From: Paenibacillus sp. JJ-100
GTDB lineage: Bacteria > Bacillota > Bacilli > Paenibacillales > Paenibacillaceae
Direction of reading: 5' to 3'
Assembly: GCF_948329825.1 (NCBI RefSeq)
Contig: NZ_CAOJCM010000006.1
Location: 124,001-188,000 of the forward strand
DNA: 64,000 nt
The number at the start of each line of letters is the position of its first letter. The first letter of the stretch is position 1. Below the pieces are notes generated by a model. It saw only the letters and a program-made list of their open reading frames with translations. It did no database searches and had not been told where the DNA came from. Positions 10,078 through 18,708 of the stretch are shown in pieces. The translations under genes and the position numbers were made by a program.

Positions 10078-10154
10078 GCCAACAAAACGCGAAAAACGTA
10101 CGCTAAGCGAAAATTAAATCAAACAATCCTGGAATTCCGTACGCTAAGGAAATC
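10078..10154. repeat. Dispersed-repeat remnant, left flank of ECF-ABC block
   Basis: Bases 10078-10103 match the reverse complement of 14914-14939 at 24 of 26 positions. A second piece, 10138-10154, matches the adjoining right-flank sequence (reverse complement of about 14905-14920) at 16 of 17 aligned positions with one inserted base. The two flanks are therefore inverted copies of one short element bracketing the minus-strand ECF-ABC gene block. The rest of 10037-10260 shows no gene; a short hairpin is at 10239-10258. Confidence 0.65.
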
Positions 10155-10260
10155 CGGCTTGTTCTTGTACAAGCGCTATGGAAGATCAACTTTTAGGGTA
10201 ATCCCTGCGAATCTGTTAACCTTACATTAGTGCTGTGTGCAAAGACTTTCGTCTTGTGCC

Positions 10261-11502
10261 TTAAGCTACATCAATACGCTTCTCCCGTATCGAAATAATT
10301 ACCGCCACAATCAATCCGACAACGGCAACAAAACCGCATAAGATAACCTCAGGCACGTTAAATCTACCATGAAAGATAGTATTGAAAACGATGTTATTAT
10401 CCGATAATGCCTTGTTGACTGAAAGTACGGCTATTCCCGCAACCGCAACACCGACCGGAACGGCCTTAATCAGCATCATTACAATATTCGCGCTAAATCT
10501 CGCAAGTATAAACGCGAAACATGCCGTACCGACACTTAGTGTAATTATCATTCCTGCGAGTATGAGAGTATACTGCCCGAAGGTAATGTTATAAAGCTGC
10601 ATACCCCAACTATTAAGCGACATAATATGCGAATCCCAATAATTCCCTGCACCTGCTGCAAGGAATGGAATATATGCTGCGACAATCAAAAGAATGGATA
10701 AAACGAGTGCACTTACAATAGTTGCGGCAAATTGAAGCCTAAAAATCGTGCGACCAATAGTTGACGAATACTGCATTAGGTTTACCTTCCGCATGCGGTC
10801 GGTTGTCAGCAGGGGGGCAATGAGAATAATTACGGACACTACAGTAAAAACCCCAACAACAGCGGTGTAAAGCGAAAATTCCATGTCAAGGTCATAGCGG
10901 ATCAAGTTTGCATTGCGCATTTGCATTAATTTCTCAGCGGTGTGGACGACCACAGGGCGGGAATCGTGGTCTATATAGCTGCGAAGAGAAGCCTCATAGT
11001 CATTATATGTGCGTTCGAGCGCCTTGAGCGTCTGCAGCCTAATCAGTGGCGAGGCATACCATTCATCCAATGTTTGTGTGCTATTGCTAAAATCCAGCTT
11101 GCTCTGCATTGTGGAAATAGTATCATTAAAGATTTCCTTTTCCTCCTCGCTTAGGTCGCTGGAGTATCCGTTATCGGCAAATACCTCATAATCAGCGTAG
11201 CTGTAGATATTGTTTTCGGTAAAAATCGTCTCGTTTGAGATAATTTCATCCATTTTAGAAATAAGGGCAACCTTTTTGCCTGGGATATCATAGTCGGCCA
11301 ATTCTTCCGGTTCAAGCGTATCGCCGTAAAGTGCAAACATCTCATTCTGATAGGAACCGTAAATACCATGGGTGGTCAGACTATCATATGAGCGCAGTGC
11401 TTCGCTCAAAAATGCGAACCACGTCAACGTAGCAATTGCAGCAATAAGCGCAAGAATGCGCCAATTCCATAGCTTCTTGAGTTCACATACAAAGATTCTC
11501 AT
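10261..11502 (-). CDS. ABC-2-type transporter permease (413 aa)
   Basis: Membrane subunit of an uncharacterised ABC exporter. Residues 15-34 form TM1, then a large ~180-residue extracellular domain rich in acidic and polar residues, then about five TM segments from residue 215 to the end, closing with the basic tail 'REKRIDVA'. The ATG at 11502 overlaps the stop of the preceding permease by 4 bases. Last gene of the five-gene ECF sigma operon. The architecture (TM, large extracytoplasmic loop, several TMs) resembles Firmicute ABC-2 permeases of antimicrobial-peptide or envelope-stress exporters; substrate unknown. Confidence 0.75.
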   Translation of the reverse strand: MRIFVCELKKLWNWRILALIAAIATLTWFAFLSEALRSYDSLTTHGIYGSYQNEMFALYGDTLEPEELADYDIPGKKVALISKMDEIISNETIFTENNIYSYADYEVFADNGYSSDLSEEEKEIFNDTISTMQSKLDFSNSTQTLDEWYASPLIRLQTLKALERTYNDYEASLRSYIDHDSRPVVVHTAEKLMQMRNANLIRYDLDMEFSLYTAVVGVFTVVSVIILIAPLLTTDRMRKVNLMQYSSTIGRTIFRLQFAATIVSALVLSILLIVAAYIPFLAAGAGNYWDSHIMSLNSWGMQLYNITFGQYTLILAGMIITLSVGTACFAFILARFSANIVMMLIKAVPVGVAVAGIAVLSVNKALSDNNIVFNTIFHGRFNVPEVILCGFVAVVGLIVAVIISIREKRIDVA

Positions 11503-12521
11503 AATAGCTCCCTCTTGTTAAATATTTTAGTGGAAATGAATGCGGCGATGGAAAGCACAGCAAGGGAAACGAAAAGCCCAACGGTCTCAAAGTTCGCCCA
11601 TATAATTTCCGCTCCGCCGTCGGTGAACCATGCTACATTATTTTTCCATAACCAAACGGGAGTGAGGGTCCAAATGCCCCGTGAAACCGAGCCGATTGGA
11701 AAAAGGGGCTTAGCAAGAAATGTGACGCCGACTACCGACGCAGCGGCGATAAATGCTCCGTATCCGTTACGAACAAATACCCCAGTTGCATATCCTAACA
11801 AGCAAAAGCAAACTGCAATACCAAAGGTTACTCCGATTGTTGCCCAAAGATACCCCTCAACAGTGAAGCTTTGCCATGTGATGAAAGGCTTCTCGTATTC
11901 ATTCACAGCGTAGTTAAACATACTTGATACGTTATCGTACCATACATCTGAAAAATTGAATCTGAGAAAAAAAATGCACAAACTCACTCCTAGAATTACG
12001 ACAGTCATGGCTACTGCCGCCATCAGCGAGGCACTCAGTTTTGTCCTGAGTACCCGTCTTCCAATTTTTGAAGCGCAGATAATATGTTCGGTCCCTCTCA
12101 AGTTTTCGTAGGTTACCGATATGAGTGCGGCAAATAACGCTAGCAAACAGCTTTCCGCAATAATTGCCATAAACATGTTATTAAACAACAGACTATGGCG
12201 GTAATGAGTTTGTCCACCGAAGTAAGTTGATAAAGCATCGCCGTTAGCGGCTTTCTCATCAATAACAGGTTGTAGTTTTTTATACTTGTCGCGTATATTC
12301 TCGGCGTTTTCGCCTGTGATGTTGTACTTCCTTATATATCTCTCCCCGATTTCGCTTGTCTTAAATCCCTCAAAGATATTGACAGCTTCTGCTTCGTAAT
12401 TCGAGCCATAATCGTTGTAGCCGACTATCGCAATCACAGCGTTAAAAACGATGCATAGGACAACGATTCCAACCATCACGGGTGAAAACACAAGTTTTTT
12501 AAGCTCGTACCCGAATAGCAT
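11499..12521 (-). CDS. ABC-2-type transporter permease (340 aa)
   Basis: Second membrane subunit. I start at ATG 12521 (MLFGYELKKL), with GAGGTGAG 4 bases upstream and 10 bases after the ATPase gene; the frame reads further up but only through the ATPase gene. TM1 at about residues 15-35, a ~100-residue extracellular domain, then about five more TMs. Its N-terminus 'FGYELKKLVFSPVM' parallels 'VCELKKLWNWRIL' of the next permease, so the two are related and probably form a heterodimer with the upstream ATPase. Confidence 0.75.
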   Translation of the reverse strand: MLFGYELKKLVFSPVMVGIVVLCIVFNAVIAIVGYNDYGSNYEAEAVNIFEGFKTSEIGERYIRKYNITGENAENIRDKYKKLQPVIDEKAANGDALSTYFGGQTHYRHSLLFNNMFMAIIAESCLLALFAALISVTYENLRGTEHIICASKIGRRVLRTKLSASLMAAVAMTVVILGVSLCIFFLRFNFSDVWYDNVSSMFNYAVNEYEKPFITWQSFTVEGYLWATIGVTFGIAVCFCLLGYATGVFVRNGYGAFIAAASVVGVTFLAKPLFPIGSVSRGIWTLTPVWLWKNNVAWFTDGGAEIIWANFETVGLFVSLAVLSIAAFISTKIFNKRELL

Positions 12522-12531
12522 ATATCTCACC

Positions 12532-13386
12532 TCACATTGCCTCATCTCGATATATGTATAGAAACACGTCCTCAAGATTGGGGCTGACACTACGCGCGAC
12601 ATCGCCGCAGTCGCTCTCACTCGCGAAACGCGTGACAGTTTTTCCGTTCTCCTGGTGTTCTGTGAGCACTAGATAAGGCGATTTGATATCGGCAATATCG
12701 TCCGTTTCGTAGACCTTGCCCATGAGCGTCCTGCATATCGACGCTGGTGACTCGTTGGTGAACAATCTGTGATTTTTGAACATAATAACCCTACTTGCGA
12801 TTGTTTCAATGTCCGACACAATATGCGTCGAAAGTATGACAATTCGGTCTTTGGATAGTGACGAGATAAGGTTGCGGAAGCGAACGCGTTCTTTTGGGTC
12901 AAGCCCTGCCGTAGGTTCGTCGAGAATTAGGATTTTGGGATCGTTCAGCATAGCCTGAGCGATTCCGACGCGCTGAATCATACCACCTGAAAACTTCTTC
13001 ATCTTCTTATCTCGCACGTCCGACAAGCCCACAAGATCAATGAGTTCGTCGGTCTTGCGCTTTGCTTTGTCGCGATCGATACACTTTAACGCTGACATAT
13101 ACAACAGGAACTCTCTCGGCGAGTGATTCCTATAATAGCCAAAATCCTGCGGCAGATAGCCGATAATGTCGCGGTATGAAGCGTCAAGCCCAACGATTTC
13201 ATCTCCGTTCCAAAGGATCTCGCCCTTTGTGGGGAAGATGAGTGTCGTGAGCATTTTAATCAGTGTGGTCTTGCCCGCGCCGTTTGGGGCAAGCAAGGCG
13301 TAGACACCGCCAGAGAATTCAAGGTTGATATCCTCCAGAGCGGTGAAATTTCCATATTTCTTAGTCAAATTGTTAAGCAATAGCAT
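12532..13386 (-). CDS. ABC transporter ATP-binding protein
   Basis: ATPase of the exporter. Walker A reads 'APNGAGKTT', with Ala in place of the usual first Gly, which this position tolerates. Q-loop 'GYLPQDFGYY', signature 'FSGGMIQRVGIAQAML', Walker B 'ILILDEPTAGLDP' and H-loop 'STHIV' are intact. The C-terminal ~70 residues form the extra domain common in BcrA/YxlF-type drug and lantibiotic exporter ATPases. It overlaps the preceding membrane-protein gene by 14 bases and is followed at once by the two permeases. Confidence 0.9.
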   Translation of the reverse strand: MLLLNNLTKKYGNFTALEDINLEFSGGVYALLAPNGAGKTTLIKMLTTLIFPTKGEILWNGDEIVGLDASYRDIIGYLPQDFGYYRNHSPREFLLYMSALKCIDRDKAKRKTDELIDLVGLSDVRDKKMKKFSGGMIQRVGIAQAMLNDPKILILDEPTAGLDPKERVRFRNLISSLSKDRIVILSTHIVSDIETIASRVIMFKNHRLFTNESPASICRTLMGKVYETDDIADIKSPYLVLTEHQENGKTVTRFASESDCGDVARSVSPNLEDVFLYIYRDEAM

Positions 13387-14080
13387 ATTTTTTTACCTCC
13401 GACATCATTTTTGAAATTTGATAAGCAAATGCTGCCCCTCCGAGAACGGCAAGCACAACCGAAAAAGCAATCGGCATTTCGCGTAATATTGTCTCCCATT
13501 TTTCCCCTAGTGAGAAAGGGATTACGATATTTACGAACACCCACACCACCGAGAACACCGCATTTACCCATTTGCCGTGAAGAAAACGCATAAAGGATAT
13601 ACTCAAGGTAGCGCAGAGAAACAGGGCGGACAGGCAAATTGGAAACAGTGAGAGGAATTCATATCCGCTGTCTGTACTGATTGTCGCGATAACCGTGGTG
13701 AACACAAAGCCGAAGACCGAGTAGCAAATCACCCGCAGAGCGGTTATCTGCTGGATGGTGTAGCGGCAAGTCTGTTTTAGTCCGTATAGCCCACATGTCC
13801 GCTCCGACGTTTCGGCAAACATGGTTATCAATAGGAAAACTAGTGGGGCAACGGCGATGGCGGCGGAGAAGCGGTAATTATCAGGCGCAAAGCTGAATAG
13901 CGCGAGAACAACTGCGAGAGTTACGGCGGCGAAGAACAAGCTATATCCAGTATCCCAAAATATGAAACGGAAGCCTATGATGCGCAGCATTTCAGCAATC
14001 CGCTCTCTAGCCGTTTGCGGCTTGACTAATCCTTGCGAAAGGATATATTCAATGCTTGCATTCTTTGTTTTCTTATCCAT
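13373..14080 (-). CDS. Six-TM membrane protein of the ECF-ABC operon (possible sigma regulator)
   Basis: I do not recognise a named family. The start at ATG 14080 has AAAGGAG about 10 bases upstream and overlaps the sigma gene by 8 bases. A ~38-residue soluble N-terminus (with 'TARERIAEMLRII') precedes about six TM helices. Overlap with the sigma gene and the position between sigma and ABC genes match operons such as sigY-yxlCDEFG, where small membrane proteins restrain the sigma factor. An anti-sigma role is therefore possible but only inferred from position; it may instead be a third transporter subunit. Confidence 0.6.
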   Translation of the reverse strand: MDKKTKNASIEYILSQGLVKPQTARERIAEMLRIIGFRFIFWDTGYSLFFAAVTLAVVLALFSFAPDNYRFSAAIAVAPLVFLLITMFAETSERTCGLYGLKQTCRYTIQQITALRVICYSVFGFVFTTVIATISTDSGYEFLSLFPICLSALFLCATLSISFMRFLHGKWVNAVFSVVWVFVNIVIPFSLGEKWETILREMPIAFSVVLAVLGGAAFAYQISKMMSEVKKYAIA

Positions 14081-14621
14081 AATCAGCAAACTCCTTTCTA
14101 ATCAGCTTGATAAGGCGGTAATACTTGGATTTCACGCTTCCCTCAGGAAGTCCTTCGATACCTGCGATTTCAGAGAACGTGTACCCGCCGAAAATGTGAA
14201 GCCGGAAGATTTTCTGCGTATCCGGAGGCAAACCGCCCAAAAAAACACATATTTTCTCCGTAAAATCCCTGTTTTCAAATTGCCGAGTGAAGTCTGCTTC
14301 ATCAATCGGCTCCACCTCGTCAAGCGATATTGTTTTGGTCATCGCGTGGTAGGCACGTGACCGGAACCAATCAACGACCTTATTTGCGGCAATCCTGTAC
14401 ATCCACGTTCGGAATCCCGCACCTCGCTTCATATCGTAAAACCCGATTGTCCTGAGCATTGAGATAAAGATCTCTTGTGTCAATTCGATAGCAATATCTG
14501 CATTTGAGACTTGTTTCCTCACAAATCCGTAAATCTCGTCATAGTAGCATTGCACCAGTTCATCGGCGGCGGCGCGGTCTCCGTTTCGCTGGATTTTCTT
14601 TATTAGGCGTAGCTCGTCCAA
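14073..14621 (-). CDS. ECF-family RNA polymerase sigma factor
   Basis: Redirects RNA polymerase to its own regulon. Region 2 ('YYDEIYGFVRKQV' to 'FRTWMYRIAANKVVDWFRSR') and region 4 ('LPPDTQKIFRLHIFGGYTFSEIAGI.GLPEGSVKSKYYR') are clear, with no region 3, as in ECF factors. I prefer TTG 14621 (8 bases after AAGGAGG); GTG 14627 is the alternative, and the open frame runs 21 codons further without a better site. A TGAAAC-N17-CGAA promoter lies directly upstream, so it probably transcribes itself and the four following genes. Confidence 0.88.
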   Translation of the reverse strand: MDELRLIKKIQRNGDRAAADELVQCYYDEIYGFVRKQVSNADIAIELTQEIFISMLRTIGFYDMKRGAGFRTWMYRIAANKVVDWFRSRAYHAMTKTISLDEVEPIDEADFTRQFENRDFTEKICVFLGGLPPDTQKIFRLHIFGGYTFSEIAGIEGLPEGSVKSKYYRLIKLIRKEFADYG

Positions 14622-14641
14622 CCGCACCACCTCCTTTTTGT

Positions 14642-14683
14642 CTGTCCATTTATACATTCGTAGTGGACAGAGAAATAGTTTCA
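14642..14683 (-). promoter_or_regulatory. ECF-type autoregulatory promoter with inverted repeat
   Basis: Read on the minus strand: TGAAAC at 14683-14678, a 17-base spacer, CGAA at 14660-14657. The -35 is the classic ECF 'AAC' motif, and the CG-starting -10 is typical. An inverted repeat (CTGTCCA at 14642-14648, TGGACAG at 14664-14670) overlaps the spacer and start region. It lies 36 bases before the sigma start codon. Confidence 0.7.
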
Positions 14684-14904
14684 ACGCCGGAAATAATATA
14701 TATTTTAGATTTTATCTTCCGCTCAGAACGAAGTCACCAGTCTATGGTCTTCTCAGTATTTTTAAAGAATATTCCTTGGGCATCCGTATGCAACTGCAAC
14801 ACAATTTAACAGGATTGCCGCAATTTCTTACACAACACAATGATATGACCGCTCAAACAACACTCAAAAGAAGAATAGAAAAGTTGGAACAAAATGATGA
14901 GTCT
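14684..14904. other. Intergenic, probable right margin of ECF-ABC block
   Basis: No supported gene. A 38-codon frame (14845-14961, beginning MTAQTTLKRR) lacks a ribosome site and runs into the repeat remnant at 14905-14939, so it looks like part of the repeat rather than a gene. Confidence 0.4.
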
Positions 14905-14939
14905 GATTTCCTTGCGTACGTTTTTTGCGTATTGTTGGC
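14905..14939. repeat. Dispersed-repeat remnant, right flank of ECF-ABC block (inverted copy)
   Basis: Inverted copy of the element at 10078-10154: the core 14914-14939 matches 10078-10103 reverse-complemented at 24 of 26 bases, and 14905-14920 matches 10138-10154 apart from one base missing. The two copies lie 4.8 kb apart. Confidence 0.65.
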
Positions 14940-15012
14940 GGTACCCCTAAAAAGGAAATAACTGAAAAAACGATCTTGTTCGTATATAATTAAAAGATCG
15001 ATAGCTGTAAGG

Positions 15013-15057
15013 AAGCATAATTACTCGGACGGAACTGCCCGGGGATTATGCTTTTTG
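15013..15057 (+). terminator. Terminator-like hairpin upstream of two-component operon
   Basis: Perfect 9-bp arms (AAGCATAAT at 15013-15021, ATTATGCTT at 15045-15053) around a GC-rich interior, followed by a T-tract. No plus-strand gene ends just before it, so it may end a read-through or small transcript. Confidence 0.55.
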
Positions 15058-15171
15058 CTATTTTTCAACTTATCGTTATATATCGACGAAGCAATTTATA
15101 AAGAAAGTATAAACTTTGCAGAATCAGATGGATTCTTCGCTACAATTTAGTCATGGGAGGATGAAAGCGCA

Positions 15172-15882
15172 ATGACAGACAAGGACAACATACTTCTCGT
15201 AGAAGATGACCCGGAAATAGCCCGTATTCTATTAGACCATCTGCGCCGGGAAGGATATGCGGTGACCTGGGCTTCAAGTGGACTGGAGAGCTGGGAAGAT
15301 TTCAGGAATGGGGAGTACCAACTTGTGTTGCTCGATCTGATGCTGCCGGAGATGGATGGATTTACCGTGTGCAAGCATGTGAGGTTAATTAGTGATGTTC
15401 CCGTATTAATCATGAGCGCACGCACTCAGGAGGAAAGCAAACTCAAAGGACTTGGTCTGGGGGCGGATGATTATATCACAAAACCTTTCAGTCTGGCAGA
15501 ACTCACAGCGCGAGTGGAGGCTCATCTGAACAGATACCGCCGATATCAAGGCAGTCCATCGACTTCCGTTTCTCAGCAGTACAATGACGGATTGTCTATA
15601 CATCCGCAGAATCAGCAGGTGAAGCTGAATGGCGTTGAACTTCAATTGACGAGTAAAGAAGTTGCGTTACTCATGTTACTGGCTTCGCACCCAGACCGGG
15701 CATTCACGAAAAAGGAGATATATGAGCATGTATGGGGACAGCCGGCAGAGGGGAGTTCAGGGACAATCACTGTCCATGTCAAAAGTCTGAGGGCAAAGTT
15801 GGGGGATGAACCGCATCAGCCGCGCTGGATTCAAACGGTGTGGGGCAGTGGTTATCGTTTCATCGGGGAACGGATCAAATGA
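15172..15882 (+). CDS. OmpR/PhoB-family response regulator
   Basis: Receiver domain (residues 1-115) with acidic pair 'VEDD', phosphoacceptor Asp in 'LVLLDLMLPEMDGF', Thr/Ser in 'LIMSART' and Lys in 'YITKPFS'. C-terminal winged helix with 'LTSKEVALLMLLASHP' and 'TVHVKSLRAKLG', so it binds DNA as an activator or repressor. ATG 15172 follows GGGAGG by about 10 bases. Its stop overlaps the partner kinase by ATGA. The linked lipoprotein gene is the likeliest co-regulated target. Confidence 0.94.
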   Translation: MTDKDNILLVEDDPEIARILLDHLRREGYAVTWASSGLESWEDFRNGEYQLVLLDLMLPEMDGFTVCKHVRLISDVPVLIMSARTQEESKLKGLGLGADDYITKPFSLAELTARVEAHLNRYRRYQGSPSTSVSQQYNDGLSIHPQNQQVKLNGVELQLTSKEVALLMLLASHPDRAFTKKEIYEHVWGQPAEGSSGTITVHVKSLRAKLGDEPHQPRWIQTVWGSGYRFIGERIK

Positions 15883-17378
15883 AGTTGAAATATTGGTTAA
15901 TGCTAGCATTTCTCATTGTCATGCTGCTGCCTGTAGTAGCAGGATGGGCTTTGTTTTCCCTGTATAACTACTATGAGAATCAGCGTTCTGTAGCTGAATA
16001 CGTGGCATTGTCTGAACGTCTCGCCCCGATCGAGCAAGCACTGGATGATCCAACGCTTTATCAGCTTCAGTCTCCCGAGCGCCATCAAAACCTCCCTAAG
16101 CTTGCAAACGAACAAGTAAGCTTTAATCTGTATTTGCCCTCTGGCATTCAGGTGTTCACTTCTAGTGAGGATACTTGGAAAACAAGTGGATATACCATGA
16201 GGAGCTCTGAATTATATCGAAATCTATATAACCTGCAGATTCGACATCGTACGTTTTCGCTGAAAAAACCGGTCTGGCATCAAGGAGAACTGGTGGGCAT
16301 TTATGAAATAACGATGCTGCGGCAAGACTGGCTCGACGGAATCTCTATTCGAACGACCTGGGTCGTTAGCGGAGCAGTACTATTCTTTGTTTTGTTGTAT
16401 GGAACGGTGTTGTGGTTATTGTCCCGGAAGCTGTTCTTTCCCATGAAAGTGTTGATGAACCGAATGCATACCTTTGCCCGCGGAGAAGAACCGGAATCGG
16501 ATATCAAGGGCCATATTCGCCGCGATGAGATGGGCACGTTGTTACAGCAGTTTGATGCAATGCAGCAGACCATTAGACAAACCTACGGAGAAGTGGAGAA
16601 GCAACAAAAAGAAAAAGAAATGATTGTAGCCTCCCTCTCTCATGATCTGAAGACACCCTTAATGTCGATCAGTGCCTATGCAGAAGCACTCAGTATGGAT
16701 GTACGTTCTGAACGATCGGAAAGACAGGAGTATAAAGAGGTTATCGCTAGGAATGTGGAACGTATGAAACAGATGATTGGGGAACTTGAGATGTACACAG
16801 CGCTGGGCTCCGGTGATTCGGAACTGGCTATGGTTGAGGTAGAAGGGGAAGAATTTTTCGAAATGTTGCTCGGCAGTTACGGCGAAATCGCGGAACGTGA
16901 AAAGTTCACTATCCAGATGTGTGTGCGTACGAATCAGCCCTACCGGATACACCCTGAATCGCTAATGCGTCTGGCTGATAATCTGGTGCATAACGCGCTT
17001 CGTTATACTCCGCCCAAAGGCAACATTGGACTTGCAGTAATAGATTCAATGGAGGAGCTTCCTGAATGGATTCATGCATCACTAAGAGAGGAACTAGATT
17101 TGTACAGATCCGGGATGACGATCCTGGTGGTGCAAAATGAAGGTTCAGCCATTCCGGCAGAACAGCTGGAACGAATCTTTGAGCCTTACGTCCAATATCA
17201 GAATCAGGAGGGGCACAGCTTCGCTGGAGGCTCTGGATTAGGGCTCAGTATTGCCAAACGAATTGCATTAAAACATGGAGGGGATATGCGCATGTGGTCC
17301 TCGGAAGAGTATGGGACTGCAGCGGTATGCCGATTGCGAGAGTTGGAGAACTGCGATGATTGCGCAGATATGATCTAA
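15879..17378 (+). CDS. Membrane sensor histidine kinase
   Basis: Partner of the response regulator before it, starting in an ATGA overlap at 15879. TM1 (about 5-27), a ~130-residue extracellular sensor, TM2 (about 160-181), HAMP (to ~235), H-box 'SLSHDLKTPLMSIS' (His near 254), N-box 'LADNLVHNALRYTP' (near 365) and G-box 'GGSGLGLSIAKRIALKHGG' (near 450). Complete and about 499 residues. The stimulus is unknown; the sensor has no recognisable small-molecule fold, and the attached lipoprotein gene suggests envelope monitoring (inference). Confidence 0.93.
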   Translation: MKLKYWLMLAFLIVMLLPVVAGWALFSLYNYYENQRSVAEYVALSERLAPIEQALDDPTLYQLQSPERHQNLPKLANEQVSFNLYLPSGIQVFTSSEDTWKTSGYTMRSSELYRNLYNLQIRHRTFSLKKPVWHQGELVGIYEITMLRQDWLDGISIRTTWVVSGAVLFFVLLYGTVLWLLSRKLFFPMKVLMNRMHTFARGEEPESDIKGHIRRDEMGTLLQQFDAMQQTIRQTYGEVEKQQKEKEMIVASLSHDLKTPLMSISAYAEALSMDVRSERSERQEYKEVIARNVERMKQMIGELEMYTALGSGDSELAMVEVEGEEFFEMLLGSYGEIAEREKFTIQMCVRTNQPYRIHPESLMRLADNLVHNALRYTPPKGNIGLAVIDSMEELPEWIHASLREELDLYRSGMTILVVQNEGSAIPAEQLERIFEPYVQYQNQEGHSFAGGSGLGLSIAKRIALKHGGDMRMWSSEEYGTAAVCRLRELENCDDCADMI

Positions 17379-17394
17379 GAAAGGATGATTGTTT

Positions 17395-18489
17395 ATGATT
17401 AAAAATGGATTGAAACTCATTGGAGCGGCCTTGATCGCTGGTTCACTATTTGCAGGTTGTGCAGAGAAGGAGCTGCTTGGAATGTCTGGAGATGACATGA
17501 TTGAGAAAATTATTACTACGGAGTCGGAGCCGGCGTCCTACTATGCAGAAGGTGTGTTGAAGATGTGGACGGATGACGAGATCACCAACACGATACAAGT
17601 GAAAGAATGGGTGGACGGAAAAAAGGGACAACAGCGAATCGAGACAGATGATAATGGAAATGTAAGCTATGCTGTTCATAACGGTTCAGAGATTCTGATC
17701 TATGAGAAAGAGACAAAAACTGCGTATTCGATGGACTCATCTACACTTCAGCAAGAGCCTAATCAAACCCAGAAGCAGATGCTGGTAGATCAACTGGAGC
17801 GGATGCGTGATACCCATAATGTGAAGATGCTGGGACAGGAAAAGCTTCAGGGGCATGAAGTAATTCACATCGAGCTGACACCAAAGGATGAAAATACTCT
17901 GGCTATGTCATCTCAGTATTGGGTCGATCCCGAGAAGTGGATGGTTGTTAAAGCTACCAGTACGTATGGGGATAGTAGATCTGAGGTTCATTATGATCTG
18001 ATTGATTATAATCCTAAATTCACAGATCAGACGTTTACTCTGGACATTCCTGCAGACGTTGAAGTGAAAAAAATGAATGATATGATGAATAACAAAGAGA
18101 TCACAATGGAAGAAGCAGAGAAGGCAGTAGGCCAGCCTTTCCTGCAATATGTAGGTAAGGATCTGGAATTATCAAGAATCGAGTTGACTCCATCGTTAGC
18201 AGAAAATGGCCGTGACGAAGTCACATTGTACTATGTGAAAAATAACAAACCTGAGATTAGTCTCACCCTATTCAAAGCGCCAGATGAAAATGTAGATGAG
18301 AAGCTTCTGCCAGAGGAAAAAAAATTGGCCGTGCGTGATACAGAAGGTTCATACATGTCCATAATCCGGAATTTGTCATGGAGTGAGGGAGGTTTGCGTT
18401 ATTCCATCATGGGAGAAAACGAAACATGGACAGAGGAAAAACTGCAGTCATGGGCGAACGATTTGCAGCTTCCAAAGAACAGCAAATAA
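17395..18489 (+). CDS. LolA-like lipoprotein with DUF4367-type C-terminus
   Basis: An extracytoplasmic lipoprotein. Signal peptide with lipobox 'SLFAGC' (Cys22). Residues ~35-225 resemble the LolA/outer-membrane-lipoprotein-carrier fold found in Gram-positive surface proteins ('EGVLKMWTDDEITN', 'SSQYWVDPEKWMVVK', 'FTDQTFTLDIPADVEV'); residues ~235-360 resemble DUF4367. ATG 17395 sits 16 bases after the kinase stop with AAAGG upstream. Function is unknown; co-transcription with the two-component pair suggests it is a sensor accessory or a target. Confidence 0.82.
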   Translation: MIKNGLKLIGAALIAGSLFAGCAEKELLGMSGDDMIEKIITTESEPASYYAEGVLKMWTDDEITNTIQVKEWVDGKKGQQRIETDDNGNVSYAVHNGSEILIYEKETKTAYSMDSSTLQQEPNQTQKQMLVDQLERMRDTHNVKMLGQEKLQGHEVIHIELTPKDENTLAMSSQYWVDPEKWMVVKATSTYGDSRSEVHYDLIDYNPKFTDQTFTLDIPADVEVKKMNDMMNNKEITMEEAEKAVGQPFLQYVGKDLELSRIELTPSLAENGRDEVTLYYVKNNKPEISLTLFKAPDENVDEKLLPEEKKLAVRDTEGSYMSIIRNLSWSEGGLRYSIMGENETWTEEKLQSWANDLQLPKNSK

Positions 18490-18708
18490 CTCCCAGGCAT
18501 GAACCGCGCCTGAACGATATCCATGAATAATGCATATAATTGTAGAAAAGAGAGATATTATCTTTCTATATTAAGGTCTCCTTTTTAAACATGCATATGT
18601 GATTACGTCACTTTTATTGACATATACAATCCATGCATATTAATCTGTATATGATCGAATTGGTCTAGGCTTAAAATTTCGTAATGAAACAAATGAATAC
18701 AGCGAATG
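18490..18708. other. Intergenic region before riboswitch
   Basis: No gene seen. A weak hairpin with a CTTTTT tract near 18553-18596 may terminate the lipoprotein operon. The promoter of the riboswitch transcript should lie in 18600-18700, but I see no strong consensus. Confidence 0.4.

Noticed and set aside
10003-10230. 75-codon plus-strand frame after pst operon
   Set aside because: It starts inside the pst terminator and runs through the repeat remnant; no ribosome site.
14845-14961. 38-codon frame (MTAQTTLKRR...)
   Set aside because: No Shine-Dalgarno sequence, ends inside the dispersed repeat; kept only as a note.
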